A DNA stretch of 64,000 bases, taken from NCBI GenBank assembly GCA_030144725.1, contig JASKMD010000010.1, positions 1,680,347 to 1,744,346 of the forward strand, given 5' to 3'. The notes under the pieces are model-generated. The model ran no database searches, was not told the DNA's origin, and was given only the letters and a program-made list of their open reading frames with translations. Shown here in pieces: positions 39,801 to 50,862 of the stretch. Every line of letters starts with the position of its first letter. Position 1 is the first letter of the stretch. Both the position numbers and the translations under genes were made by a program. The DNA comes from Haematococcus lacustris (taxonomy: Eukaryota; Chlorophyta; Chlorophyceae; Chlamydomonadales; Haematococcaceae).

Positions 39801-42800
39801 CAGCACGGCTGCCAGCAGAGTAGACCCAGGCAGAGTATGCATGCACGTTGTAAATTGTTGTGGTAAGGAGGGCCACCAGGCCACTAGGCTCTATTGGCGC
39901 TGGCAAAGCCAGGCAGGGATCCAGGTCTTGCCCATGGCAACCCATGGTAACCCTCTAACCCTAACCCTAACCTCAGACGGATCCAGGTCTTGCCCATGTT
40001 CCCAGGCTAACCCTCTAACCCTAGCCCTAACCCTAACCTCAGACGGATCCAGGTCTTGCCCATGGCAACCCATGGTAACCCTCTAACTCTAGTCCTACTG
40101 CCCTAACCCTAGTCCATGGGTTGACCCATGGGACCCTACCCTAACCCTAGCCCTAACCTCAGACGGATCCAGGTCTTGCCCATGGCAGGTGTGGGTCAGG
40201 GCACAGTCAGGGCTGGTGCCTGGAGCTGGCCCAATTGCAGTCAGCAGCCCACAGCGCTGAGCACAGTGAACGTTTTCGTTGGCCCAGATGCATAGTTTAT
40301 GGCTCACACTGACATGGCCCAGGTTCGTGCCCCTCAAATGCATAGCTCAACCTTTTACTTAACCACCTAGCTCAGGTCAAAGAGTTAACGACGGGGGGCA
40401 CACCATGCCAGGGTATTCTATCCTCGCACGTGCCATGGACACCGTCGTTGGCACGCCACTCACTACCTTCCTGCGCCTCCCTCCTCCTTCACGCCTACCT
40501 GAGCCCTCATCAACTTTCACCTTCCTTGCCCTGGGCCTTGCCCCATCCACCACCTCCCAGGAACCCACCACCAGCCTTGTGCTATCACCTTCCCTCACTC
40601 ATGGCTTGGCAATGACTGACTGGAGCTGAAAGCAGGATAACATCTGGGGCACGTGGCACTTGGCATGGGGCACATGGCGGAAAGCAAGCGCTATGGCCTC
40701 AACCATATCCCCGTATCCCTACCTGCATCTGACCTGCATGTGACCTGACCTGACCTGAGCTGCCCTGCGCTGACCCCTACCTGCATGTAGGTGCTGACCA
40801 CCAGGTCCGTCAGGATGGAGCAGCCCTGGTCGTCAAAGGGTGGGGGGCTGAAGCGCTGCAGCTGGATCACGACTGGGCAGGACTGGACGAAGCCAGGGCT
40901 GGGGGGTGCGGGTGAGGGGGGGAAGGGCGGGGAGCGAGTTACGGGGGAGGGGGGGGCTTGCAGGGGAGGGGGGGAGGGCGGCAGCAGGGGCTCCAGGGGG
41001 TGAAGCTGCAGGGGAGGGGAGGGCAAGCAGCAACAATGGTGGTGACAGTACAGTACAGTACAGTGCAGTGCAGCAACAGCAAGCAGCAACAATGGTTGCA
41101 ATGACCTATTGGCTGGCCTGCCTGGCTTGGTCCTGGTCTAGTCTACAGCACTGTTACAGCCCTGGCCCCCCAGTGTGGCTTGAACGGAAGCTTTTCACCC
41201 TGCTCCAACCTCAGCCCCATCCTGCCTTAACCCTGCCTCAATACTGCTGGCGGGAAGCAAATGCTATGGCCTCAATACTCCAGCCAAGCCAGGGCGAGAG
41301 CTGCCTGGCTCCCTGCCTCAACACTCCGGCCCACCCGGGGCCAGAGGCCAGCTGGAGGTTGGCTGGCCCCTGATGGCGTTGCCTCACCTGGTTGCAGTCT
41401 GTGGGCGTCATGACCACCGTGGTGCTGTTGCAGCTGCTGAGCACGGTGAAGGCGCTGGAGGGGCCTCCCTGGTCACTGTCACCGCATGGCACCTGCAGGG
41501 GGGCAGGGAGGCATGGAGGCAGGCTGCACTTGGCCAAGCTGCACTAGGCCAGTGGGTGGCAGGGGCGAAGGCAAGGCATGCGCATCATCATCAAGGAAGC
41601 ATTGCAGATCTGAGGGTGCTAGTGAGGATGGGGGCCAGAGGCAGGCCAGGGTCAGGGTCAATGCCAGAGGCAGGGGCAGCAGCAGCAGCGGCAGCAGCGG
41701 CAACCGCAGCAGCAGCAGCGGCAAGTTTAGCAGCAACCTCAACAGCAGCGGCGACTGCAGCAGCAGCGGCAGAAACCAGCTCAAAGCTCCGCAGCAGGGA
41801 GACTGCACCTCGAATAGGTTGAACAGCAGGCTGGCAGCGGCAGGGCCTCTGGTGGCAGCCAGCAGGCGTGCTGCACCGGCCAGTGTCTCAACAGCCAAGG
41901 TCACCACCTGCAGCAGCAGAGCAGGCTAGGCTGGAGGCTGCCAAACCAGGTGCCCATACCACTGCCGCAGCACTGCCCTGGGACAACAGCAATGGACACA
42001 TCTGGCAAAGAAGATGGCATTGAGTCAATGTGATGTGATGGTGATGATGGCAAATGGCATGCTAGGAGCATGCAGGAGCATGCAGGGAGCAGACGTTCAT
42101 TCACTCGTTAGACGTTCATGCACTCCTTGGGCATGCAAACAAGAGGAGAATGGGTGAAAAATGGAAATGTTTTTAAAATAAAAGTAAAAGAATTGTATAA
42201 CACACAGTTAAAAGCTTACACCGCATGTACAAATGGATGCAAAAGGGGGGTTCGGGGGGAGGTCTGGGGTCAGGTGCGCCGCTGGCAAACCTGCACACCT
42301 CACCATGGTGTTTGTTACAGGGAATGTCTGGCAGCGTAGTCCACCCTGGATTGCCACGCCCATCTGCATGGCAGCGGTTGGTCAGTTTAATAGGTAACGC
42401 ATTCAGCCCATGCACAGAGGTTGACGGCAGTGCAGTGCAAGTGATGCAGGTCCCGAGTTGCTGGTTCATTTGTGAATCGGAGGAATTGGGGTCGAAGTCG
42501 TTGCTGGGTTGGTTAGTGAGTTTGGTTTGTTGGTTGGTCAATGTCGCTGCTGGGCCTTAAGCCCCATTAGCGGCATTGAACCCTTTCTTAGCTCCGCTGA
42601 TATAAGCCCACTAAAGGCACTGAAGCAGGAGCGAGGACAAGGAGCGAGGAGCTGTGGTGGGGGCTGGTTTACGGTTTATTTGCTGGGCCTGACATCAGGC
42701 TCCTTTCTAGGCGACAGTGCCAAATGAGAAGAGGCACCAGTCTTGAGGATGAGAATGCGACTTGACGAGGAAAGGGTATGAGGAATGAAGAAAGAGGGAT

Positions 42801-45800
42801 GTAACACTGGTCGCGTTGTGAGGGCTAGTGATGAGACCCAAGAGCAGAATGAAGACATGGGTGTGATAAAAGATGACATGGGCTGGGTACTGTCTGCTGC
42901 CAACTTACCGTGTAGATGGTGTGTACGTATGAGGAGTACAGCTCACAGCTGGTGTTGGTGAGGGGAGGGGCGGTGGTGGCCTTCAACACCAGCGTGACTG
43001 TGCATCTCTGTGGTGGTGGCGGAGGGCGTGGAGGAGGGGGACGAGGGGGGGGGCTTGGAGATGGTGGGGGGGGTGGAGATGGAGGGGGAGGGGGGGGCGG
43101 GGGGGGAGGGGATGGTGGGGGCGGTGGAGGGGAGGGGGGTGGAGGTGGGGGGGACGGGGGAGGGGGTGGGGGGGAGGGGGGAGGGGGTGGGGGAGAGGGT
43201 GGGGGAGGGGGGGGAGATCTAGGAGGCGGTGGAGGAGATGGGGGAGGAGGGGGTGGGGAGGGTGGAGGAGGAGGAGGTGATTTAGGAGGGGGTGGTGGGG
43301 AAGGTGGTGGCGGAGGTGGAGATGGTGGGGGTGGTGGAGGAGAGGGTGGCGGAGGGGGAGGAGAGGGCGGTGGGGGAGGAGGCGAGGGAGGTGGGGGAGG
43401 AGGCGAGGGAGGTGGGGGAGGAGGTGAAGGGGGTGGGGGAGGAGGGGAGGGAGGGGGTGGAGGAGGTGAGGGAGGGGGAGAGGGTGGTGGGGGTGGGGGT
43501 GGGGGAGGAGAGGGTGGTGGGGGTGGGGGAGGGGAAGGGGAGGGCGGAGGACGAGGTGGGGGTGGAGGAGGAGAGGGCGGTGGGGGAGGAGGAGAAGGGG
43601 GTGGGGGAGGTGGGGAAGGGGGCGGGGGAGGAGGGGAAGGAGGAGGGCGAGGAGGGGGTGGAGGAGGCGAGGGAGGGGGTGGGGGCGGGGAGGGAGGAGG
43701 AGAGGGTGGAGGAGGTGGAGGAGAGGGTGGGGGTGGAGGAGGGGAAGGAGGAGGGCTAGGAGGGGGTGGAGGAGGCGAGGGAGGGGGTGGGGGCGGGGAG
43801 GGAGGAGGCGAGGGTGGAGGGGGTGGAGGAGAGGGTGGGGGTGGAGGAGGGGAAGGAGGAGGGCTAGGAGGGGGTGGAGGTGGTGAGGGGGGCGGTGGGG
43901 GCGGGGAGGGAGGAGGCGAGGGTGGAGGAGGTGGAGGAGAGGGTGGTGGTGGAGGAGGGGAAGGAGGAGGGCGAGGAGGTGGGGGAGGAGGCGAGGGAGG
44001 GGGTGGGGGCGGGGAGGGAGGAGGCGAGGGTGGAGGTGGTGGTGGAGAGGGTGGTGGTGGAGGAGGGGAAGGAGGGGGTGGAGGGGGAGGGGGTGGGGGT
44101 GAGGGGGGGGGAGGGAGGGGTGAGGGGGGAGGGGGTGAAGGTGGGCGCCTGCGAGGGGGAGGGCACCACTGGGAGAAGAAGGCACTGCCCCCACACTCGA
44201 AGCTGTAGGCCTGGTAGAGGCCTCCGCACTGGACGTTGAAGATGGCCAGGGCCACGTTTGCTAGGCCTGCACATGGACACACCAGCTGGGATGGGTTTCA
44301 TTGCACACACACACACACACACACCTGTGGAAGGCACATGCAAGCAAGTTGGTAGCAAGGCGCAGCGGTAAGTGAACTAGGTGGCAGGGTGAGGCAGTTA
44401 GTCAGGCACTTCGTCAGCCAGTTCCAAGCCAAGTTGAAAGGGCAGTCCTGTACTATTGATGCGATATTATAACACAGCAACTGGGACATTATGACTGTGA
44501 TGATAGGACCTAGGATGAGATACTGATAGGGCTTATAGAATCTTGGAAATATCTTGGAAAAATCATGTATACTGAAAGTAGGGTTGTAGCGGGAAGGGTG
44601 TATAGGGGAGGGGGCGGGGTCTACCAATGCAGCATGCAACGCAAACTGACTCCCAGTGAAGTGCAGGAGGCCTCAGGGCTCAGCACTGACCAGCGTTTTC
44701 AAAGTTGGCGAACAGGTTGTCATGGTCGCCTTGGCTGGCCACAGCCCCTGACAAGAAGACACGCTCGGGGTAGTAGGATTCGCAGGTGAAAGGCACCGCG
44801 ACCTGCACACACAAGGCCGTGCACTGAGTCAGTGCAGCTGCAGCCGGCCTAGTTACTGCCGACACATTGCTGTGGCCCTTCATCAGCTCCCCTTGCTGCT
44901 GTTCCAGGTGGCAGCTGCTCAGCAGCTGCCTTCATCTGCATGCATCGCCCCCTTAGCCACTGATGGCGGGCGTGTCAATGCTGGAGACATCACCACGCGT
45001 CATCGATTGATGCCATTGAAGCAGAGCAGTCTTGCATAGAACTTGCATGGCCGCTGCAAGTGTGCATGTCTCCAGCGGCAGCTGCTTAGAAGTGGCCTCC
45101 ATTTGCTTTATCACCCCCATAGCCATAGAAGAGCCGGCATCTCAAGTAGGCAGCTGCTCAGCAATGGCCTCCATTTGCTTCATCACCCCCTTAGCCATAG
45201 AAGAGCCGGCCTCTCAAGTAGGCAGCTGCTTAGAAGTGGCCACTCACGTGCACGCTGTCCAGGTAGCTGTCGGTGAAGAACACGGCCAGCTGGTCGCAGA
45301 GCAGCTGGTCAAAGTTTGAGCCAGGTGAGGACAAGGCGACCTGTCAGGGCGGCAGCGAGGCAGGCGGTGTGCTGAGCAAGGGGTGCAACAAAACACGGAT
45401 GCAGCACCTTGGACCGCATGGGCACATGGGACACCGACATGGACACAGGCGTAGACATTGAGCTGGCGGCAGTCTGGCAGGCTTTCCAGGTTTAGGTAAC
45501 ATGCCTTGGGAGCACGGGGTGTTCAGGGATAAGGCAGGGCCTCTGGCAGGGTCTTTCAGTGTTAGGTAGGAAGCGGTGGGTAAGGGTCAGGGTTAACCCT
45601 AACCCTGAGTCTTGCAGGGCTTTGCAGGCGTGAGGCCATGGGGCCATGGGGCGTTCAGCCCTGACTAGGTAGGAAGCCATGACTCATACGTCGGCTAAAT
45701 AGGACTGGTAGGACGCCATGAGGCATAGGTAAGAAGCCATGAGACATGATATGCTAAGAAGCCGTGAGCCATGAGTTGGGCAGGGCCCTTTCAGGTAAAC

Positions 45801-46580
45801 AAACAAGGGTGAGTAGGGCTGGCGGGGTAAGGCAAGGGTAGGCAGTGGGCCAATGGTGGCTTTGGTCTGGCCTGCGCCACTACCAACCAAAGGTCACGGG
45901 TTCTAGTCCCGGCTTGGTTGCTGTCTATGAACGTCAACTCACCTCGACATTGCAAGCGGGCGGTAGTGGAGGAGGAGGCGAAGGGAGGGCTGGGGGGCTG
46001 GGGGAAGGGTTAGGAGAGGGGGCCAGAGGCGGGGGGGTGGCGACCCGCCCAGGGGTGTTGGCAGTGTTGCTGGTAGGGCAGCAGGAGCCGGATCCTGCAT
46101 AGGGCAGGGAACAGGCACGCGGAAGCTGTCAAGAAGCTGCCACCTCCTGTAACACTTCTCAGTATCGCATCATTGTCTCCTCATGCTGTTGCACAGACAA
46201 CAGCTGGCTGACACTGTTGCCAGCCAGCCCATGTTCTTGGCATGACGGTACAGCAAACATCACGCGCCCACTTCAGCAGTTCAGCAGTCCAGCCCATGCC
46301 CCTGCGGCTTCTCCACCCCTAGCTGCCCGCTTGTGTGGCATCATCGTGGCACCCTCGTTTGCATGCCCACCAGCGCTGATGACGGCGTAGCGGCAGATGT
46401 TTCCGGCCTTCAGGGAGCAGAAGCTGTCCAGGGTGGGGCAGTTGTTCCACAAGGTGAAGCACAGCCGGGTGCCTTCAGGTAACACAGCCACAGGGGTACA
46501 TGCAGGTCATACATGCAGGTCAAACATGCAGGTCATACAGGGTAAGGGTACAAGCGGCTGCGAGACCACCCACCCAAGGC

Positions 46581-46623
<43 letters not shown>

Positions 46624-47896
46624 GCTGACGCACGGTAGTGTGTGCCCCCCATTGAGCTGTTATCAGCGTTCAATTTGTGCATGGCTGCCATGCCAACTCT
46701 AGGCTATAGCCCTGACATAGGGGTTGGGCAATAGTGTAGGTGGAAGGCGCCCATGCCATGTGCATGGGAACACAACTCCACACAGACAAACACCACCCCT
46801 AGTGAGTGGACCTGGTCCTGCCTTTGCGGGCTGATGAGGGAGGTGCTGGCGACGAGGGCGAGGGGGCGCAAAAGCGGATGTGATAGGCATGGGAGACAGT
46901 GTGGCAGGTTTTAGATGGCATGGTCAGAGCACCTACTACCTGGGCAGAGCCCCGACCCACAACCTCACTATTGGCCCCAGTGGTGCCCCAGAGGTGCATG
47001 GCAGGTGGTGGGCTGAGCACGGGGTGCAAAATCACATGGGGGGGGGTGGAGAGGGGAAGGGGTTTGGGAAGAGGTGCAGCAGCGGCCACTCTCCTTTCCT
47101 GGAGTCCCCCTGTAGCGCTCACCTGCGACACTGGCTGCGGGGAGGGCTAGGGCTGGGAACACAAAGACGGATCGGCCAGGGGCTGTGGGCAGCACTTGTA
47201 TCGACTTGGCGCGGCCGTTGACGCTGGCTCCCCGCACGGATGCACGTCCACAGCTGGGGTCTGTGAGTGTACAGCATTCAGTCAGGGCAGGTCAAAGCTG
47301 GGGCGTGTGGCTTGTGAAGCAAGGCGAAGGAACATGGGCGGCCGGCAGGTGGGCCAGGGTCTGGATAAATATATGCTCAGCAACCCAGATGGCGGAGTCT
47401 GATGTTCGTGAGGGTTAGGGCTGAACCTACTGCCTACCAATGTCGAAGTGGATCCGCCCTACGTCCATACGACAGCAGGCAGATATGCCTGTGTTGTTGG
47501 CACATTGAGTGGAGGGCACCTCCACGATCGAGTAACTGCGCGGGCACATCAGGATAGTTCCATGGCTGCCGGGTTGAGTTGATATGCAAGCGTCGACCTG
47601 GAACGATGAAGCTGGACACCAGTTAGCGTACTATCCACGCACCAGTATTGGGTGCTGCCGTCGCCATTCGCGACTAGGCTATCAAAGCTTAGTCTATACG
47701 GTGAAACGACAGGCCTTGAGTCGCAGGCAAGGTACGGAAACTGCGTTGTGTCTGCTTGAGCCTGCTGAAGCTGTCTGGAACCTCTTATGCTAGCAGTGTG
47801 TGCGTGAGGGAGCTGTGCCGCGATGCTGTGCAGCAAGCTTGCCAGCAGCGCGAGAACCACGATGTTTCCGCGGCCAAGCCCTGCTGGCATTTCCAT
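33843..47896 (-). CDS. Giant multi-module pherophorin (cell-wall / extracellular-matrix glycoprotein)
   Basis: Secreted hydroxyproline-rich protein. Phased exons: 47639-47896, 47438-47597, 47123-47260, 46371-46472, 45943-46094, 45248-45340, 44691-44802, 42909-44266, 41809-41907, 41388-41492, 40781-41005, 39181-39607, 38726-38879, 38146-38473, 37685-37782, 36756-37476, about 36560-36645, about 35920-36375, about 35763-35845, 34778-35400, 34437-34557 and 33843-34005 (TGA). After a signal peptide (VVLALLASLLHSIAAQ) comes a full pherophorin domain: FPYLACDSRP, ACCRMDVGRIHFDI, RLCFTLWNNCPTL and GNICRYAV. About eight internal modules follow, then a second pherophorin domain: FPFSNCNRATDRSPW, TCCTMGMNKVDFNV, VCFTLDETSNCPTL and NCCP. 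Each module has a C-x-V start, a Cys-x-x-Leu helix, a central Cys and a CGDSL-type motif. Proline rods separate modules; the largest is about 385 residues. Over 1,800 residues in all. Exons between 42909 and 41907 are unresolved. Confidence 0.85.
34142..34169. repeat. Interstitial (CCCTAA)n tract
   Basis: Four to five perfect CCCTAA units in the pherophorin intron 34006-34436. Confidence 0.9.
38619..38660. repeat. Interstitial (CCCTAA)n tract
   Basis: Six units in two blocks in the pherophorin intron 38474-38725. Confidence 0.9.
39917..40186. repeat. Tandem repeat containing CCCTAA units
   Basis: Four copies start with GGATCCAGGTCTTGCCCATG at 39917, 39979, 40045 and 40165. Each is followed by CCCTAA-type units. 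The array lies in the pherophorin intron 39608-40780. A smaller duplication is at about 39730-39880. Confidence 0.85.
43015..44168 (-). repeat. Coding proline rod of the pherophorin
   Basis: On the minus strand the single exon 42909-44266 reads about 385 codons of SPPPPPP and SPPP repeats with scattered Arg, Leu and Lys. The serine spacing and open frame are kept throughout. Ser-Pro rods of this kind are hydroxylated and glycosylated in algal walls. The G-rich plus-strand frame is the antisense of this. Confidence 0.9.
45050..45245. repeat. 80-bp tandem repeat abutting a pherophorin splice donor
   Basis: Copies share CAGCTGCTTAGAAGTGGCC, CTCCATTTGCTT and AGCCATAGAAGAGCCGGC. The last partial copy runs into the donor of exon 45248-45340. 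A more decayed copy is near 44910-44970. Confidence 0.8.
45884..45920 (+). other. tRNA-half-like minihelix (possible SINE relic)
   Basis: A T-arm-like hairpin with the B-box GGTTCTAGTCC (45899-45909) is enclosed by a perfect 7-bp stem, CAACCAA (45884-45890) with TTGGTTG (45914-45920). No complete D and anticodon arms are evident upstream, so it is not called as a tRNA. It lies just inside the pherophorin intron beyond the donor at 45943. Confidence 0.45.
46582..46621. repeat. (CAG)13 microsatellite
   Basis: An uninterrupted CAG run in the pherophorin intron 46473-47122. Confidence 0.95.
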
Positions 47897-49959
47897 AGCG
47901 CACCGATAGGTTCAGCGGTGTGCTAGGCTGTGCTACGCTACGAGTGTAACGTGAGCATGTCAAGATGGCAATACAAGGCGCCAACCACCCGCCGATCAAC
48001 CGATAATGTCATGCTAGCGCGATGTCCTTGTGAGCTCAGATGCATATCATTTTCGCTCATTCAAGCTGGCTGCTACGACACATTGGTTTCACGCGCAACC
48101 GGGCACGCATTTGTCCCGGCGAGTTCCTATATTCACAGCTGATTGTTGTCAATTGGGTCACGGCGCAGCATACCTTAGTGAAGCGCAGTACGACACGTCA
48201 CGGCGCCCTCAGAATGCAACTCACGGCAGAGATCCGCCAGCCCAGCCCCAGCCCCTCAGTACAGCAGTGTCCCCACCTCTACAAATGACGCCAGCACCCG
48301 ACCAATGTTCTTACTGTCTGCACAGTTGCTTAGCATGTACAGCAATGCATGCCTCACTCCATACCATGCCCAACCGCGCTTGTCATCAGACACGCTTGTC
48401 ACGGCAGCCACCAGACATGCACGTCAGACTGCTGTCTAGAGGTTTGATCTGGAGGCTTTCCTGCTCTTCATGGCTCATTAAGCGCCGTCATGGCTGGCCC
48501 CATGTCTGCTTCCTTCATTGTGTCCCTGGCTCCATATATGTTCTTGCTTAGCCTCGACCTCGCCATGTCCCCTGTCCCCAGTAGGCCCTCCTTATCCCAC
48601 ACCCCTGAGGCTGCGCTCACTACTCAGACCCTGTCTGGGCCTGCCCCGACCCCACTTGCCTCTCAAACTTTAACACAAAGTCATGCTTGTCAGCTATGCC
48701 TGCTGCTTCCACTGCACCCTGCTGCTGCTCTGTCCCTGCTGAAGGTGCTGGGCCCCTATGCTTGCCTACTTTCCCCAAAGATGGCACTTACAAAGAACAC
48801 ATCCGCGTTCAAGCAGCAGCTGCTGCAACTCCATGGCCTCCACACCAACATGTTGTGGCGCCTTGTACCCATACCACGTGTTTGGGCGGCAACAAATGAA
48901 CAACACTACTCCTGTGTTAACCAGCATGCATTAAGAGAGGATCTTTGGTCTGGTGCATGGCTTGGTCTCACTATCAGACTTTAACCCAGAAAGAGCTGTG
49001 TGGTAGCTGGTGCGCATGGGAGTGTTAAAGGCTTGATAGAAAGATTACAAACATCAAAACATCCAACATTACCTGCAGCAAAGCTAACGCCAAGTGCTGA
49101 TGCTAAGCGTAGCAAGTCATTGCTTGCCCATGACATGCGTGTTCCTATCCCGTTCCAATATGAGCTCCTGCATGGCGCCATGCAATCCCAAACAGCAGCT
49201 TGCCATTGTCGACGGGGTGCCAAGCTCCAGCATCACCTGGTTTTGGTCAAACTCCATCTTGACATGACACCATGGCACCATGCACTGCTAGGCACGCCTT
49301 GGTGGTCACATGGTGCGGGTCATCCCGATCCGGCAGTGTTATAATACCCATCATGCAGCTATCTGCCTGACACGAGGGTGTACTGAAAACGCATGCGGGC
49401 GAACCTCGATTTACAGGAGGTCTGTGGAACATTTTGAAGGAACAAAGAAAACCTGGTTGGCCGCTGTTCCACATTCAGACGTGTTGGCCGCTGTGCCACA
49501 TTCAGACGTGTTCAGGTTCGTGTGCCTTGTGTGCCCTGCAGCTGGAGTAGGAGGCGGCAAGGTGTCAGGTGGGGCCGACGCAAGCAGCTGGTGGTCTGCT
49601 CTGGTGAAGCCAGGCTTGCGGGTGGGGCTGGGATGCCTCTGCCCCTGCCCCAGCCCCGGCACTGCCTGACTGCCCTGCTTGCCCCGGCCCTTGCCCTGCA
49701 GAGCTTCGAGTCGGAGCTGGCCATGGACACTGCTCCTGGCCTGCAGGGAGGCCCGCAGACGCCAGCAGTAGCCAGACAGGCTGCCCGGCTTAGTGGGGAT
49801 GGTAGATGAGCACCGTACCAGCCAGCTTAGACACAGACCTGACACTGAACAAGTGCAAGGCCACAAGGCCTGAGGGGTGAACACCTTCAGTGAAATGTGG
49901 GAACCTCCACCTGCTGCGCCCAGGCTGGCGCCAGCGTTTTGGCAGGCTAGTCTGTGGTG

Positions 49960-50257
49960 CCCTTACGTGCCCCCACAGCAGCCAGCCCCTACAGCCCCCA
50001 AGCAGCCAGCCAGTCAGCCAGCCAGGCGGGAGCCTTGAAGCCCAGCACTCACGCACCAGGGGGACGAAGACTGCTTGGCCATGATGTATCTGAGGCTCGG
50101 GCATGCAAGGTGGCGCCCACTCCCCTATGGCCCCGACGCAGCCAGCCAGTTAGCCAGCCAGGCAGCAGCCTAAAAGCCCAGCAACCCCACACCAGCCATG
50201 CCAACCAAGCCACCCTCAAGGTGGGGGCAGCCCTAGAGGACGAAGGCTGCTTGGCCG
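49960..50257. repeat. Imperfect direct repeat (two copies)
   Basis: Two copies carry GCAGCCAGCCAGT, CAGCCAGCCAGGC, AAGCCCAGCA and GACGAAG-CTGCTTGGCC blocks, at about 49979-50082 and 50129-50257. Confidence 0.7.
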
Positions 50258-50569
50258 TGAGCCTTGTGTTGCCGCTAGGGCAGCATGCAGGCGCCTGCTC
50301 CATTGCAGCATGCACATGACGAGATAGGGGCGCTACGGGAAAATAAATCCAGCACCATGCACGGTGCACATCCAGCACAGCTCATCACAGACGACAGGCA
50401 GCTGCAATGTACTGATGATGAAGGGTCTTATCGACCACAGCTTACCCTATCCGCTACTGCTGGAGAGTCTATACCTGCACTGTTGGATGCATGAACCATG
50501 GCGGCTCTGGCACCAGGCTGGTCCAGGACAAAATAGTTCAAGGACGACACTAGCTCGAGGCTCTGATGT

Positions 50570-50862
50570 CACCTGATCGACATCAGAGTCCTGGGCATGA
50601 GGGCCCTGGGCCGGGAAGGTAAGGGCCCCCCCCGCGCCCAGGACCGTCCCCCAGCCCAGGCCTTACCTCTCCGTGCCCAGTCCCCCCCTGATGCACCTGG
50701 CCCAGTGGCACCACCCCAAGCCCCCCCAACAGCCTGGTGGCTGGACCGGGACACCAACCCATGCCTCAACATTCAGGGCATTGGGGAGGGTCCTGGGCGC
50801 GGGGGGGCCCTTACCTTCCCGGCCCAGGGCCCCCTGCCCAGGACTCTGATATCGATCAGGTG
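50570..50862. mobile_element. Foldback / MITE-like element with about 75-bp inverted arms
   Basis: Arms at about 50570-50645 and 50788-50862 are nearly perfect inverted complements around a 140-base G/C-rich spacer. Both outer ends read CACCTGATCGA inward. No transposase frame lies inside, so it would be non-autonomous. The target-site duplication was not resolved. Confidence 0.65.

Noticed and set aside
42916..44208. Plus-strand poly-Gly/Glu frame of 430 codons
   Set aside because: It is the antisense of the pherophorin proline rod, whose minus-strand exon is bounded by conserved coding sequence and proper splice sites.
48030..49344. Protein-coding gene or retroelement between the pherophorin and tetraspan genes
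   Set aside because: Several medium-length frames exist, but none shows a reverse transcriptase, integrase or other recognisable motif, and frames do not join with consistent phases.
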